From Erpobdella octoculata (Eukaryota; Annelida; Clitellata; Hirudinida; Erpobdellidae), in the NCBI GenBank assembly GCA_963978895.1, contig OZ022242.1, positions 28,798,306-28,862,305 of the forward strand: a DNA stretch of 64,000 bases, given 5' to 3'. The notes below the pieces were generated by a model that made no database searches, was not told where the DNA came from, and worked only from the letters and a program-made list of their open reading frames with translations. Positions 11,055 through 22,861 of this stretch are shown piece after piece. The first letter of the stretch is position 1; every line of letters starts with the position of its first letter. The position numbers and the translations under genes are program-made.

Positions 11055-11431
11055 TTATAACTTATTTCCTCACACTTTCCTAAATTATTTTTCATATTTT
11101 AATTAGTAATTTTCAAAGCCATTCCTTTCAAATTTCACTTCATATCCTACTTATGAAACCAATTGTTCTAATAATGGCAACCGTATTAGAATTTTTTACA
11201 ATTGTCTTAGATCTTATTGAAATACTAGCGGGTTTATAGAGGGTTTCTATCGTTTTTCTTTTTTTTTCGTTTTTTCTCTTGCTACTGTTTCGATCTCCAG
11301 TCGCTTTTCCGGTGCCTCTCGCTTTCTCGTTTCCGCTCCAACTCATTTTCCTGTTCCGACTCGCTATCCCAATCCAGCTAGCTTCTCGCTTCCTTTTTTC
11401 TTCATCTCCATCCTTTTTTGCATATAAATCG
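11053..11431. other. left flank of the LTR element; Helitron H1-like fragment
   Basis: Between about 11230 and 11431 the sequence resembles the minus-strand body of Helitron H1 (repeats like CCGGTCGCTTTCCCG, here degenerate). After the LTR element it resumes at 16054 with TAAAACAGATTTGGTAAGAG, which matches ACGTAAAATAGATTTGCTAAG near 48213. So the LTR element landed in an old H1 copy. The rest of the interval shows nothing. Confidence 0.5.
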
Positions 11432-11650
11432 TGTTATGGAGACATTTAATTGTATTAATTATATATTTTTATAATTGACAGTTAATATTAATATCTACGG
11501 TTGTGGATATTTATATCTTTGTTTTCCTTCTATTAACGTCCTTTTTTGGGTTTTTCTCTCGTTGTTGATGGCTGAGCGCTGTATCGTTTTTATGGGTAAA
11601 TAAACTATATTCGAAATATAACTAACGTCGTTGTTTATCGGGTCATAACA
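11432..11650 (+). repeat. 5' LTR
   Basis: 219 bp, TGTTATGGAG to GGTCATAACA, with an AATAAA-like TAAATAAACT near 11598. It supplies promoter and polyadenylation signals by analogy with other LTRs. The next bases (11651-11664) are the putative primer-binding site. Confidence 0.95.
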
Positions 11651-11698
11651 TTTTGGCGACGAGGATTTGAAAAGGCTGAAGAAAAGTTTTATTCATTC

Positions 11699-12640
11699 AT
11701 GGCTACGTTTTTGGAAGAAAACCGACGCCGAGACGAAGAAAACCGACGCCGAAATGAAGAAAACCGCAAACGCGAAGAGGCGATGCGTACGCAAATTCTC
11801 GAAGACAATCGCAAACGCGAAGAGGTTTTTGCAGAACTCATTCGGTCGATGAAGTTTCAATCAAGTGGTCCAGTTTCACTGGTTAGAAACAAACCAGATT
11901 TGGTACCAGAGTTGATGAGACAAATTTCGGAATTCAGCCATGACCCCGAGTCCGGTAGGACATTCTCAAAGTGGATTGATCGTTTCGAAGCAGTTATGAT
12001 CAGCCATGGTACCGAGTTATCCGACCCAGATAAAACGCAAGCACTCGTGTCGAAGTTGGACTTGAAATCGTACGGGAGTTTCACCGACCACATCTTGCCG
12101 AAAACAACAAAAGATCTGACCTACGACGAAACCAAGGAAATTTTGGAGTCGCTGTTTGGGGACAGGGTCTCGGTTTTCAGGAGAAGGTTCGACATGTTCA
12201 GGTTGGTAATTGGTGATCTTGGGTACAGCAAGCTAGGTTCAACAATAAATAGAATGACGGCACTGGCTCAAGTCGAACAAATGTCAAAAGAACATTTTAG
12301 ATGTCTTGTTTTTGTTTCGGCACTGCAAGGAGCTCGACATGCTGACATCCGAACAAGATTGTTGAGGAAACTGGAGACTCAAGAGGAGTGCACGTTAGCT
12401 GACCTTGTTAAAGAATGCGAATTCGTAACGAGTTTGAAAATAGATTCGGACGTCATCGACAATTTACAAAATGTTAATGCAGTAAAACAAATGAACAGGA
12501 AGAAGCCTCGACCTGGGTTCCCTAGCAAGGATATCCCCCGATCTTCTACCAAAGGTAATTGTTTTATCTGTGGTTCGCCAGAACATTTTAGAAAAGATTG
12601 TCCAAAAAATCAGCCAAAAGCTCAACAGAGAAAAAAATAA
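11699..12640 (+). CDS. gag: Gag of the LTR retrotransposon
   Basis: An intact 313-codon frame. The N-terminal quarter is a charged coiled-coil-like repeat (EENRRRDEENRRRNEENRK). A capsid-like region with TFSKWIDRFE follows (about residues 95-230). A single CCHC zinc knuckle CFICGSPEHFRKDC lies near residue 290, before a basic end. The protein would package element RNA. The pol frame overlaps the end by about 70 nt in another frame (+1 relative to gag), so a programmed shift is likely. The start ATG at 11699 is 48 nt after the 5' LTR. Confidence 0.9.
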   Translation: MATFLEENRRRDEENRRRNEENRKREEAMRTQILEDNRKREEVFAELIRSMKFQSSGPVSLVRNKPDLVPELMRQISEFSHDPESGRTFSKWIDRFEAVMISHGTELSDPDKTQALVSKLDLKSYGSFTDHILPKTTKDLTYDETKEILESLFGDRVSVFRRRFDMFRLVIGDLGYSKLGSTINRMTALAQVEQMSKEHFRCLVFVSALQGARHADIRTRLLRKLETQEECTLADLVKECEFVTSLKIDSDVIDNLQNVNAVKQMNRKKPRPGFPSKDIPRSSTKGNCFICGSPEHFRKDCPKNQPKAQQRKK

Positions 12641-15600
12641 AGCAATTAAGAAGATTGTTGGTAATGTGGTTGCCAATCGGAGGTACACTGAGGTTAATTT
12701 TGGTAACACTCAGGTTAGAATGCAGTTAGATTCTGGTGCCGACGTCACACTCATCAACAAGGAAACATGGGAACAAATCGGTTCACCTGCCTTGGAGAGG
12801 TCAATGACGACACTGGGAGCTGCAAATGGAAGTCCGATTGAGGTCCTGGGACAATTTGATGTAAAGTTCACCTGTGGAGGACATTCAGGTCACGGTCGCT
12901 GCTACGTGGCTGACAAAGTCGAGCAATTGTAAGGCATCGAATGGATGAACCAACTTCCTCCTCTTCAAAAAGCATTCAACGCCATCTGCTGCAAAATTGA
13001 GCAGAAGCCAAAAGAGGAAGGGGAACATCTTGCCAGCAGTTTGAGTGAATGTTTTCCAGATGTTTTCAAGGAAGAATTGGGAAAATGTCAAACAAAAGCT
13101 CAATTGTTCGTCAAGCAGGGAACACGTCCAATCTTCTGTCGACAGAGAAAGATTCCGTTTGCTCGGGAAGAAGCCGTTAACGTGGGGCTGGAGCGTTTGG
13201 TGCAGCAGGGAGTTCTGAAGAAGGTTGACTACAGCAACTGGGCCGCCCCGATTGTTGTAGTTGCCAAGAAAAATGGAGCAGTCAGGATATGTGCAGACTT
13301 CAAAACAGGACTAAACGATGCACTGGAAATGCACCGACACCCGCTACCTGTGCCCGATGAAATCTTTGCTCGTCTGAACCAAGGCGCATGGTTCACTCAG
13401 ATTGACTTCGCTGACGCATACTTGCAAATGGAAGTTGAAGATGACTCGAAGGAACTGGTCACAATTAATACACACAAAGGTTTGTTCCAGTACCAGCGAT
13501 GCCTTTTGGAGTCAAATGCGCACCTGGCATTTTTCAAGAAGCTATGGATCGAATGATCACAGGACTGGAAGGTTGTGCAGCATATCTAGATGATGTCATA
13601 GTGACCGGATCTACGCTGGATGAACACAATCGAAATGTTAAAGCTTTGTTCAAGAAAATCGCTGAGAGTGGATTTCGTGTACGAATGGAAAAGTGTTCAT
13701 TTGCTAAAGAAGAAATCAAGTTTTTGGGGCACATTGTTTCAAGAGATGGCCGTCGACCAGACCCCGAGAAAATTCAAGCGATTGTTGAAATGCCAGAGCC
13801 TAAGGATGCAAAGCAGTTAAAATCATTCTTAGGCATGATAAGCTATTATTCATCCTTTGTACCAGAGATGCGATCAATGAGGGGCCCTTTGGACGATCTC
13901 GAAAGGAAGGACACATTTGAATGGACTGCAGAGCACCAGGAAGTTTTAGGAAAGCTAAAGAAGGTGCTGCAGTCAGATCTGTTGTTGACGCACTACGACC
14001 CTGAACTGGACATTGTCGTTGCTGCGGACGCGTGTGAATATGGAATAGGAGCTGTGATCTCCCATCCTTTTCCAAACGGCATGGAAAAGCAATTGCACAC
14101 GCCAGTAGAGCTCTCACAAAGGCTGAGAAGAACTACGGACAGATAGAGAAGGAAGCTCTTGCCTTGGTATTCGCAGTGAGAAAATTCCACCGCTATGTTT
14201 ACGGCAGACGCTTCATGCTGCTGACAGATCACAAGCCTCTACTATCTATTTTTGGATCAAAGGTTGGTGTATCTGCTCACTCAGCAAATTGACTACAACG
14301 ATGGGAACTCGTCTTGCTTGCTTATAGCTTCAACATCGAGTACAGACGATCTACCCACTTTGGACAAGCCGATGCACTATCCCGTCTTATCACTTCAAGA
14401 AAACTGCAGGAAGATGATGACATCGTTAGCGCAAAGATTGAAATGGATGTCAACGCAGTTCAGAGTGATGTTATCCGACACCTGCCTGTCACTAAGGAGG
14501 AAATTCGTAGGATGACCGAAGAAGACTCCGAGCTAAAGTTGGTTGTGGAAGCCGTCAAAACAGGACGATGGCCGAGATTTCAGTCAGGATCGCTCCTAAA
14601 CGCCTACCACAGCCATGCTACAAACATGTCTGTTTGTAATGGTGTATTCTTCATGGGATCTCGCGCAGTGATACCAGCAATATTAAAGAACCAAGTTCTA
14701 AAAATGCTGCACGAAGGACACCCAGGAGCAACCAGGATGAAGATGCTCGCTCGGAGGTATGTTTATTGGCAAGGTAACGACAGGGATATTGAAGACAGAG
14801 AAAGGCTTTGCAGCTCCTGTCAGATGGCTGCAAAGATGCCTGTCAAAAATGAATTGTCACCATGGCCGACACCAGATTGCGCATGGGAGAGGATCCATAT
14901 AGATTATACCGGTCCAATGGAAGGAATGATGTTCCTTGTGGTTGTGGATGCCTTCTCCAAGTGGCCTGAAATTGTCCAAATGAGGACATCGACGACAACT
15001 GCTACAATCAAAGAGTTGGGTAAAACTTTTTCACAGCATGGATACCCAAAGATGTTAGTGTCGGACAATGGAACACAATTTGCTTCAAAGGAGTTTGAGG
15101 AGTACTGCCAAAGTCATGGCATCAACCATGTAAGATCACCGCCATATCAGCCTCACTGCAACGGACAAGCCGAACGTTTCGTTGATACGTTCTAGCGGGT
15201 TCTTAGAAAATTGCAGGGAGAGGGTGCGACGGCTGACGTGCTGCAAAAGTTCTTGCTGACGTATAGGACAACACCTCTACCATCATCAGAAGAACTGAAA
15301 ACACCTGCAGAGCTACTCCTAGGCAGACAATTACGAATTCCTTTGACAGACCTCCAACTGAATAAATTCCATCATCAAGATGAAAAAATCGAGAAACCCG
15401 GTTCTTGTAAAAGAGAGTTTACAGAACAAGATGCTGTCTATGTGCGGACATACGACAATCCGAATCAGCCAGAATGGACTCCCGGTAGAATCGTCCGACG
15501 TTTGGGAAAATCTGTTGATGACGTTGAAGTTGGAAGAAAAGTGATGCGGCGACACTGCAATCAGTTGCGAAAACGGGTATCAGAAGAAGCTCTAGTGGTT

Positions 15601-15819
15601 ATATCTGATGTTTTCGACATCCCTCTTCTCCCACCAATCAAGTCATCCCTGAAGACGACCGATTCTTCTAACAGTGCCATTTTGGTTGACGTTTCAGTTA
15701 ACGAGGACAATCGTCAAATCATCTCGACAGACCAGGTTCCAAAGGTGAGGCCTAAAAGAACACGTCGACCTCCTCGAAGATTGGAAATGAATGCTTCCAA
15801 GAAAACTTATCTTGTTTAG
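12641..15819 (+). pseudogene. pol: Pol of the LTR retrotransposon (PR-RT-RH-IN), broken
   Basis: Order in the sequence: protease with LDSGADVTLI (about 12727); RT with the PFGVKCAPGIFQ block (about 13500) and catalytic YLDD (about 13582); RNase H ([10 protein letters not shown] near 14008, TDHKPL near 14225); integrase with a His/Cys zinc motif (HEGHPGATRM... CSSC, about 14710-14820) and the catalytic Asp, Asp, Glu in IDYTGP, VSDNGTQF and NGQAERF. A chromodomain-like end was not recognised. Lesions: TAA at 12930, frameshifts near 13490 and between 14130 and 14310, and TAG at 15193. The polyprotein cannot be made whole from this copy. Confidence 0.9.
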
Positions 15820-15829
15820 GAGGGGGAGG
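15818..15829 (+). promoter_or_regulatory. polypurine tract
   Basis: AGGAGGGGGAGG directly precedes the 3' LTR, as expected for the plus-strand primer. Confidence 0.85.
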
Positions 15830-16048
15830 TGTTATGGAGACATTTAATTGTATTAATTATATATTTTTATAATTGACAGTTAATATTAATATCTACGGTT
15901 GTGGATATTAATATCTTTGTTTTCCTTCCATTAACGTCCTTTTTTGAGTTTCTCTCTCGTTGTTGATGGCTGAGCGCTGTATCGTTTTTATGGTTAAATA
16001 AACTATATTCAAAATATAACTAACGTCGTTGTTTATCGGGTCATAACA
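15830..16048 (+). repeat. 3' LTR
   Basis: 219 bp, about 97 percent identical to the 5' LTR by eye. It is followed by the second AATCG duplication. Confidence 0.95.
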
Positions 16049-16149
16049 AATCGTAAAACAGATTTGGTAAGAGTTGTTTAAAACATTCTTTAAACGCCGG
16101 TTTTGACAGCTGCACGCGAGCCAGAGTGGTCAGAAGTCGCAGCCTCAAG

Positions 16150-16235
16150 GTTAGTACTAATTCTATAAACTGCTGACTGTTAACCACCGCGGCCGCGTGT
16201 TATACAAAATTGCTAACATACATACATACATACAT
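16150..16235 (+). repeat. short dispersed repeat ending in (ACAT)n, copy 1
   Basis: A block with AACTGCTGACTGTTAACC and AAATTGCTAACATACATAC recurs at about 17340-17400, where the ACAT tail is greatly expanded. It may be a small SINE-like element with a tetranucleotide tail. No promoter boxes were recognised. Confidence 0.55.
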
Positions 16236-16525
16236 ACTGTAAACGTAGAGGAATATGCTTTCTAGCGATTCGTAACGTTAAAGTCGAAGTTATTTATAAC
16301 ACAATATTTCTCGAATTTATTTTAACTTAATTATTCTTCCTTGTTTATAATCTTTCAACTGGACTCAAAAAACTGAATTATCTCACTTTGTAGAATTTCG
16401 CACGGTTCTAGCAAATCTTTTGTTAATTCTAATTTCTCTCTGCAGCACGTCTCTTTAAACTTTTATTTTCTTCTCGAACACTCAACTTTTAACACACTGT
16501 CTAAATTCTCAAAATTCATGCACAA

Positions 16526-16563
16526 AATAATATTTACAATCTTACCATTAAAAATCCGGAAAA

Positions 16564-16637
<74 letters not shown>

Positions 16638-16711
16638 TTCTAGATAAAAAAATAATAAACACACACACACGTGTATAATATTTACAATCATACCATTAAA
16701 AATCCGGAAAA

Positions 16712-16787
<76 letters not shown>

Positions 16788-16822
16788 TTCTAGATAAAAA
16801 AATAATAAACACACACACACGT
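16526..16822. repeat. tandem duplication (about 147-bp unit) with TA and CA tracts
   Basis: The unit contains AATATTTACAAT, ACCATTAAAAATCCGG, a long (TA)n, ATTTCTAGATAAAAAAATAA and (CA)n. It occurs at about 16530-16672 and again at 16675-16822 with only small changes. Confidence 0.9.
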
Positions 16823-16846
16823 ACACACATACATATATATAAAGAC

Positions 16847-17396
<550 letters not shown>

Positions 17397-17470
17397 TAAC
17401 ATACATACATACATACATACATACATACATACATACATACATACATACATACATACATACATACATACAT

Positions 17471-17501
<31 letters not shown>

Positions 17502-17953
17502 TACATACATACATACATACATACATACATACATACATACATACATACATACATACATACATACATACATACATACATACATACATACATACATACATAC
17601 ATACATACATACATACATACATACATACATACATACATACATACACACACATACACACACACACACATACATACATACATACATACATACATACATACAT
17701 ACATACATACATACAAACATACATACATACATACATACATACATACATACATACATACATACATACATACATACATACATACATACATACATACATACAT
17801 ACATACATACATACATACATACATACATACATACATACATACATACATACATACATACATACATACATACATACATACATACATACATACATACATACAT
17901 ACATACATACATACATACATACATACATACATACATACATACATACATACATG
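17397..17953. repeat. (ATAC)n tetranucleotide array, about 555 bp
   Basis: Some 135 units with a few ACAC-type and one ACAA interruption. It appears to have grown from the ACAT tail of the repeat that precedes it. Frames through it are artefacts. Confidence 0.98.
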
Positions 17954-19030
17954 CATAATACATACAAGCATGGACAGGCTTGTTATAGAAATGAGTTGGT
18001 TAGGGTTATAAAATGTAGTTTTTTCAGGCTGGTCGGATATTGGGATAGGTCGCAAAAATTAATCACCATCTATCTCATCTCTTGGTCAAAAACGACCCCA
18101 GCGGACACTCCAATATTAATGTGTGAAAGTTATTTATTTGAATTTGTTAACAAATGATTAATCCACCAAAACAAAACGGAACATTGCAAACAAAAAGTTT
18201 AATAAGTCAGTTAAGCCAATATGTTAATATTATCACAAGTATGAATTTAAAGGAGAGACCGGGGCTTCAATTAACAGAAGTAAGTATTAACAAGCAAGTT
18301 TCTAAAAAAATTAAACAGCACATTAATAACGATTCCTAAAATTTGTCTTGTGACCGTGCTGTATAGATTGAAACTTGTCAGTCCCCCTGAACCGTGAAAG
18401 CGAGTTTTGTGACGTGGGTCTATTTTGGCAAAATACTAACTCTAATGTAAACTATTTTGTAATTATAAATTGTTGCTTTGAAAAAGTATCTATGGGGCTA
18501 AAATTAACAAAATCATACAAAGCAAGTATTAACATGTTAGTTTTTACTCCATATGTGAGGTTATTATAAACAGTATACACGTATAGATTTTGTTTTGTAC
18601 ATCTACAACGGTACCTACTTCCTTATTTTAAATGTTACAGCATGAGAACTTGCAAGCAAAAAACTACTCTGATCATGACTTCACTGGAGGTCTACAAGTC
18701 AACTGCTTTAGAAAAAATTGGAGATAAACAGAAACTACATAGAAGCTGCCACAGAATTACAAAATTGTCGCAATAAAAAAATTATGCAAAACAGCAAATT
18801 AATTAAAAGGCTAAAGAAAAAATAACTGAAAAAAATTATTAAATGGAAAAAGAAAAAAATTATATTAGAAGAAAATAGTGACAGTTTAAAAAAAAAGATT
18901 ATGATGTTATTAGATAACAAATCACATAAGTCTGACTAAAGAACATATAAAAATGTTTAAGCGTTTTGAAGCTAAAAGTTAAAATAATAAATTTGTTAAT
19001 TCGCTTCCCGGTCTCCCCTCTATTTCTCAC
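17954..19030. other. intronic stretch; weak coiled-coil-like relic at 18640-18940
   Basis: Mostly featureless AT-rich DNA. On the plus strand a Lys-rich coiled-coil-like stretch can be read in shifting frames between about 18740 and 18940, somewhat like the coil after THAP domains of P-element-like proteins. The resemblance is too weak to name. Confidence 0.35.
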
Positions 19031-19156
19031 CAATGCACTTGGTGAAGTTATCGGATGACTCATAGCCGTCTGAGCAGCTGCAGATGTAAGAGCCTGGTGT
19101 GTTGTCGCATAATTTTGTACCGATGCCACAAAGTTGCAACAGGCATTCGTTAGTGT
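19031..19156 (-). CDS. host exon: calcium-binding EGF-like domain
   Basis: Read on the minus strand, an acceptor (TTTCAG, ending at 19157) precedes a 126-bp exon and a donor GTGAGA follows (19030 downward). The exon is phase 1-1 and encodes a complete domain: it starts (D)TNEC, has six cysteines spaced 4-6-8-1-12, and has CDNTPGSYICSC. That stretch fits the C-x-[DN]-x4-[FY]-x-C-x-C pattern of calcium-binding EGF domains with Asn/Asp hydroxylation. A 126-bp symmetric exon is typical of fibrillin- or Notch-type modules. It is one module of a secreted or surface protein. The exon is likely joined upstream to 46577-46711. It is intact, unlike the transposon genes around it. Confidence 0.85.
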
Positions 19157-19307
19157 CTGAAATGCGTTGATTATATTTTAATATTTACAAAATTTTACAT
19201 TGAGCAGTTATAATGCTGAACATATTCAAATGTCGTTTTTATAAAATCATTTTGATTGATTAAAATGAGTTGATTGTTTCATCATTCATCGTTACATTAT
19301 ATATTTA
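19157..19307. other. intron end next to the EGF exon
   Basis: Upstream intronic DNA (minus-strand sense) with no further feature. It ends at the Helitron H3 boundary. Confidence 0.6.
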
Positions 19308-20231
19308 CTAGAGATAGCCGGCAAAAATGACGGAAGTTTTAAAATACGGCGCCCGTTATTGTAAAAATAGTCAACAAAATCAAAATGACATTTGATAACC
19401 TTAAAAAAATTTTATATATAAGCAAATCAAAAAATGTTGCGCCCATGGAAGCGAAAGAAACTGCGCTGTTGTATGATCGAATATGTTGTCGAAAATTTTG
19501 TCTATCTGGATTGGCCGTGTCTGACATGAGGCTTTTAAGAAAATCGGGATATTCAAGTGTATTACCGTGAATGTCAATTGGTTTTGGCAACATTACTTTG
19601 CCTTTTCGAAAACATGAAGTGAATAGTCCATCTGATGGTTGCTTTGCAGCAAAATGTCTTGATCGACATGAAGTACATAAAACATCAAATTCACCACAAT
19701 CATGTTGATCGAATTGAGTTTCGTTGAAGTTAATTGCTTCGTTACGAACTGCCTCACCCGCACGATCTCGTGCTAAACGTTGGGAGATCGCATTAGCAGC
19801 TCGATGTAGCTGCAATTCATTGGGAGACATTTGCAAAACTCGATGGCGTTGCGAGGCAGCTTTGGAAGTGTGAAGAGCTTCTAGATGTTGAGGAGTAAGT
19901 CGATAGACATAACGTTCTTGTGATGCGGCATGAGAAGCATGAAAAATTTGCAATTCCTCAACAGACATTTGTGCAGTGCGTTGTTGATGAGCTTCTGCAT
20001 CTAAAACTCGAATTTTTGCTTTTGATTGTGGAGTTTGTCTTGCGCGACATCTCTGTTGCCTTTCTTTAGCTAGACGCCGTTTTCTCGACACAGGATCTTC
20101 GTCGTCATTCATATTAAGAGATATTTTGTTTAAAAAAATATACTTTATTTTTCAATTATTAAAATGTGAACTTAATGTAAAATAATTAAAAGGAAAAACA
20201 AATCTAATATATATATATATATATATATATT
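19308..20231 (-). mobile_element. Helitron deletion derivative, family H3, copy 1
   Basis: On the minus strand the 3' end is ...GGCTATCTCTAG at 19308, followed by T. That is the CTAG-T signature of Helitrons. Upstream of it is GGGCGCCGTATTTTAAAAC, shared with copy 2 (55455-55520). The 5' side ends in a (TA)n tract at 20206-20231, so the true 5' TC terminus is not clear. Both copies keep the Rep N-terminal coding part and lack the rest of Rep and the helicase. Confidence 0.8.
19339..20112 (-). CDS. Helitron Rep/helicase protein, N-terminal part only (intact ORF)
   Basis: 257 codons from ATG at 20112. The N-terminus is basic (SRKRRLAKERQQRCRARQ) with short repeats containing A/S-Q-R motifs. 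A zinc-like region HDCGEFDVLCTSCRSRHF...FTSCFRKGKV follows (about residues 140-170). It ends in the conserved Helitron block IRSYNSAVSFASMGA. In full Helitron proteins this region precedes the HUH relaxase and PIF1-like helicase, which are missing here. The frame has stayed open, while the paralogue at 54726-55456 has one early stop. It may encode a DNA-binding fragment; this is inference. Confidence 0.75.
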   Translation of the reverse strand: MNDDEDPVSRKRRLAKERQQRCRARQTPQSKAKIRVLDAEAHQQRTAQMSVEELQIFHASHAASQERYVYRLTPQHLEALHTSKAASQRHRVLQMSPNELQLHRAANAISQRLARDRAGEAVRNEAINFNETQFDQHDCGEFDVLCTSCRSRHFAAKQPSDGLFTSCFRKGKVMLPKPIDIHGNTLEYPDFLKSLMSDTANPDRQNFRQHIRSYNSAVSFASMGATFFDLLIYKIFLRLSNVILILLTIFTITGAVF

Positions 20232-20383
20232 TTTTCTGTTAAACAGGCTCTATTAAACACAATTGACCACTTAACGTTAGTCATCTTTCTTAGTAAGTTT
20301 TTAAAGCCCTTTTCATCCATTTGAAACGACGAGACATATATTGAAGAAGTTATTAGTTAAAATTTATGAGTAATAAAACAATA

Positions 20384-20431
20384 AGGGTTAACTGGCCAGT
20401 TTCAGCTATAAAAAGCCAACTTCAGAACCCT
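20384..20431 (-). ncRNA. hammerhead-like motif, Penelope copy 3
   Basis: Read on the minus strand: helix I AGGGTT pairs with AACCCT at the far end. The core is CTGAAGT (last A changed to T), followed by the extra T, helix II GGC/GCT, GAAA, a palindromic helix III (ACTGGCCAGT) and a T-T cleavage position. It is the same architecture as the other four copies, with a different but complementary helix I. Confidence 0.6.
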
Positions 20432-20911
20432 ATGTTAAACAATAAATTAAATATTATAAAAGTTGAAAGGGGAGAGATAAAAATCAGAAATACTTAGGCT
20501 TAGACGGAGACATTGAATTAGAGCTAGGCTGAATCAGTTTTCAGTTAATAAATTAATACGGCTATTGATAGATGAAACACATTGAAATTTAAGTTAAAAA
20601 ACAGAAGGAAAAAAAGCGACCACATTAAATGAGTTACAAAGAGCGAAACTCACTTTGAAATTAAATAGAGTTCGAACAAAGTAGCCCAACAAAATCGATG
20701 ATATTTTTTTCAATAATTTAGAACTAAATAAGTAATTAAAACACAGGAAAGACAAGCTAAAACACGTTAAACGCTCGATAGGTAAAAAACGTAACCATAC
20801 AGAGTGGCGTTGTACGACTTGTGAACAACACAAAGAACGACAAGCACGGGCACAAAAATATTGGTAGTACCATAAAGTAAGACAAGGCTATTGTAAAAGG
20901 TCGGACGGCAA

Positions 20912-22449
20912 TTAGCGCAGTCGCCTCTTATTAATATTATCATTATAAGTGAGATGCTCAAAAGTAGTATTCGAACCACTGAGCCCAGCACCATCCTCGC
21001 ATCCAGGCTGAACGTCACGAAGTTCGACTGGGACGCAAGCGTCAAGTTGCCCGCAGGTCAAAGTATTGTCTTCATCGCCGAGCAAGCCATGAGACAACGA
21101 TAGAAGATTACTTTCTTCGAAGTTGCCTGCAGCACCATCGACTGAAGACGAGATGAAGCTGGTGGGGAAAACGACGTTATCGCCAAACAGTGTTTGGCCA
21201 TCTCCATGTGTAGCGTCCCGAGCTGAAGCACAGCGGGCCATTTCATGAAGATCGACTTTTCTTCCGGAATCAGGCCGACCGCGCGATCCAAAAGAATGAA
21301 CTGAAGTGTGGCGTCTTTGATTGCCAGCGCTCAGCGAATGAGATCCGCTGTCACGGCCGACAGAAACGCAAGAAACCAGGGACGATTCTGTGCCGTCCAG
21401 AGCCATCATGAAGACTTGATCGTCCACATCAGACTCGTTTTCAGTTGTAGAAAGGGTGACGGGTCTGTCACCACGAGAGATACAACAACTGATTTTTGTA
21501 AGTGGTAGATCCGAGGTATGAAAGTCTACGTATCTATCACGAGTATTGTCTTGTACATCACTTGCACGCTGATGACACGTTACAGAAGCAGGTAAACTTG
21601 TCGTCGAGTTGCCACTCATGTTATCGGAAGAGATCATTTGTTTGTTAGAGTTGAACATGGTGTTATTTGTCACAACGTGATCAGTCGGACCGCGTCCATA
21701 TTGTAACAATAAAGTTCGATTGAAACGATCATCTTGAACATTGATCGTGGGGCGGTGTCTCAAGATCAACAAAGCCTCTTTGATCTTTAATCGGTCAGGG
21801 TCTGTATCAGAGGCAATAACTTCAGTGTTATCACCAAGCAGTTTTTATTAGGTTTTTGATGGTGAACTGTAGTAAGATGAGCAAAGAGGCTTCCGCCCTG
21901 TGTGTGCTTTGCTAATCGTCGAAAAAGAGTTGTCCGAGTATGTCCTATATATGTCGCTGGATGGTCGTGTTTGTTAGGACACGTGAACATATACACAACA
22001 TTGGTTTTCTGAAGTTTGCCACTGTTATTTGGATTATTTTTTAACACGAGGTTATGAGTTCTACTACTGTTGTAATAGACATGTAGTTTCAAGTCATGTG
22101 AAGATGGGTCTGCAACACGCACGTTGTTGTAGACTATTTTCTTTATTGCCTGTTCATCTTTTTTATAGTCTTGATGCATTTGAGCTTTGTAAAAGAGTGG
22201 TACTGATGTCTTAGCCGAGTCGTCATTTTGTCGAGAATTGAGAATTTTTGTATCCATAAATTTCCGAATTGCATTATCGACCATTCTATTTGAATAATCG
22301 TTATTGATTAGAAGAGTTTTTATTCTTGTTAATTCTTTATCGAAGTCTACCTGAGCTGAAGAGTAGTTAAGAGCTCTGTTCAGGTAGCCAAATATTACGC
22401 TCGTCTTATATTGATCGGGACAGTAACTGTCGCCACTAAGACAGTTAGC

Positions 22450-22450
<1 letters not shown>
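20912..22450 (-). pseudogene. Penelope-like ORF: linker, GIY-YIG endonuclease, tail
   Basis: From 22450 the frame reads YCPDQYK and a helical linker (VDFDKELTRIKTLLINNDY), followed by the GIY-YIG nuclease: VVYMFTCP then [17 protein letters not shown] (about 21990-21890). The nuclease nicks the target for priming in this family. Near 21785 a frameshift or small deletion leads to the acidic/Ser-rich tail, which ends NINKRRLR at 20912. The reverse transcriptase is missing. Catalytic Tyr, Arg and the downstream His are present in the kept part. Confidence 0.8.

Positions 22451-22451
<1 letters not shown>

Positions 22452-22541
<90 letters not shown>
22452..22541. repeat. (TA)n microsatellite
   Basis: A pure TA tract between the 5' end of Penelope copy 3 and the 165-bp repeat. 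Confidence 0.97.
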
Positions 22542-22543
<2 letters not shown>

Positions 22544-22707
22544 TTTTGTGACAGAATCAGCCAGTGACGTGGTCTACTATTATATTAATAAATTTTATTA
22601 GTCAACCTGAAAGATATTTAAAACAAATTTCGTTACAGTCTTATTTAGCTTTTTTACGTCTTGTTCATGATATTAAACAAAAATGTTTGAACGTAGTTAT
22701 TAAACTA
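22542..22707 (+). repeat. 165-bp direct repeat, copy 1
   Basis: The sequence from TTAGTTTTGTGACAGAATC to GAACGTAGTTATTAAA is almost identical (about one change) to 25431-25594. Both copies directly follow a (TA)n tract. One frame reads [20 protein letters not shown], perhaps a Penelope N-terminal fragment; this is uncertain. Confidence 0.9.
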
Positions 22708-22830
22708 ATATATATATATATACATACATATATATATATATATATATACAGATATATATATATACCTATATATATGTATATATATATATATATATATATA
22801 GGTATATATTTATATATATATATATATATT
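22708..22830. repeat. complex (TA)n/(TACA) tract
   Basis: TA with occasional CA, GA and GG interruptions. It ends exactly where Penelope copy 4 starts. Confidence 0.95.
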
Positions 22831-22861
22831 GTTGATGACATTTTCTCATATGTCAGAATTC

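Larger units (their letters stand above)
11432..16048 (+). mobile_element. Ty3/gypsy-type LTR retrotransposon, complete but mutated
   Basis: Two 219-bp LTRs (11432-11650 and 15830-16048) start TG and end CA and differ at about six positions. A perfect 5-bp target duplication AATCG flanks them (11427-11431 and 16049-16053). Gag, protease, reverse transcriptase, RNase H and integrase follow in the gypsy order. The primer-binding region TTTTGGCGACGAGG lies next to the 5' LTR and a purine tract (AGGAGGGGGAGG) precedes the 3' LTR. Two nonsense changes and two frameshifts break pol. No envelope-like ORF is seen. Confidence 0.95.
20250..22450 (-). mobile_element. Penelope-like element copy 3 (P3)
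   Basis: The minus-strand order is: RT-thumb/linker to GIY-YIG to acidic tail (22450 down to 20912), 3' UTR, hammerhead-like motif (20431-20384), then a block like TGTTTAATAGAGCCTG (near 20250) that matches the RAC-type block after the hammerhead of copy 4. The 5' end at 22450 abuts (TA)n, and (TA)n also lies beyond the 3' end at 20206-20231. Confidence 0.85.

Noticed and set aside
18640..18940. THAP or P-element-like coiled-coil gene
   Set aside because: There is only a Lys-rich coil in shifting frames; no zinc-binding or catalytic motif is visible.
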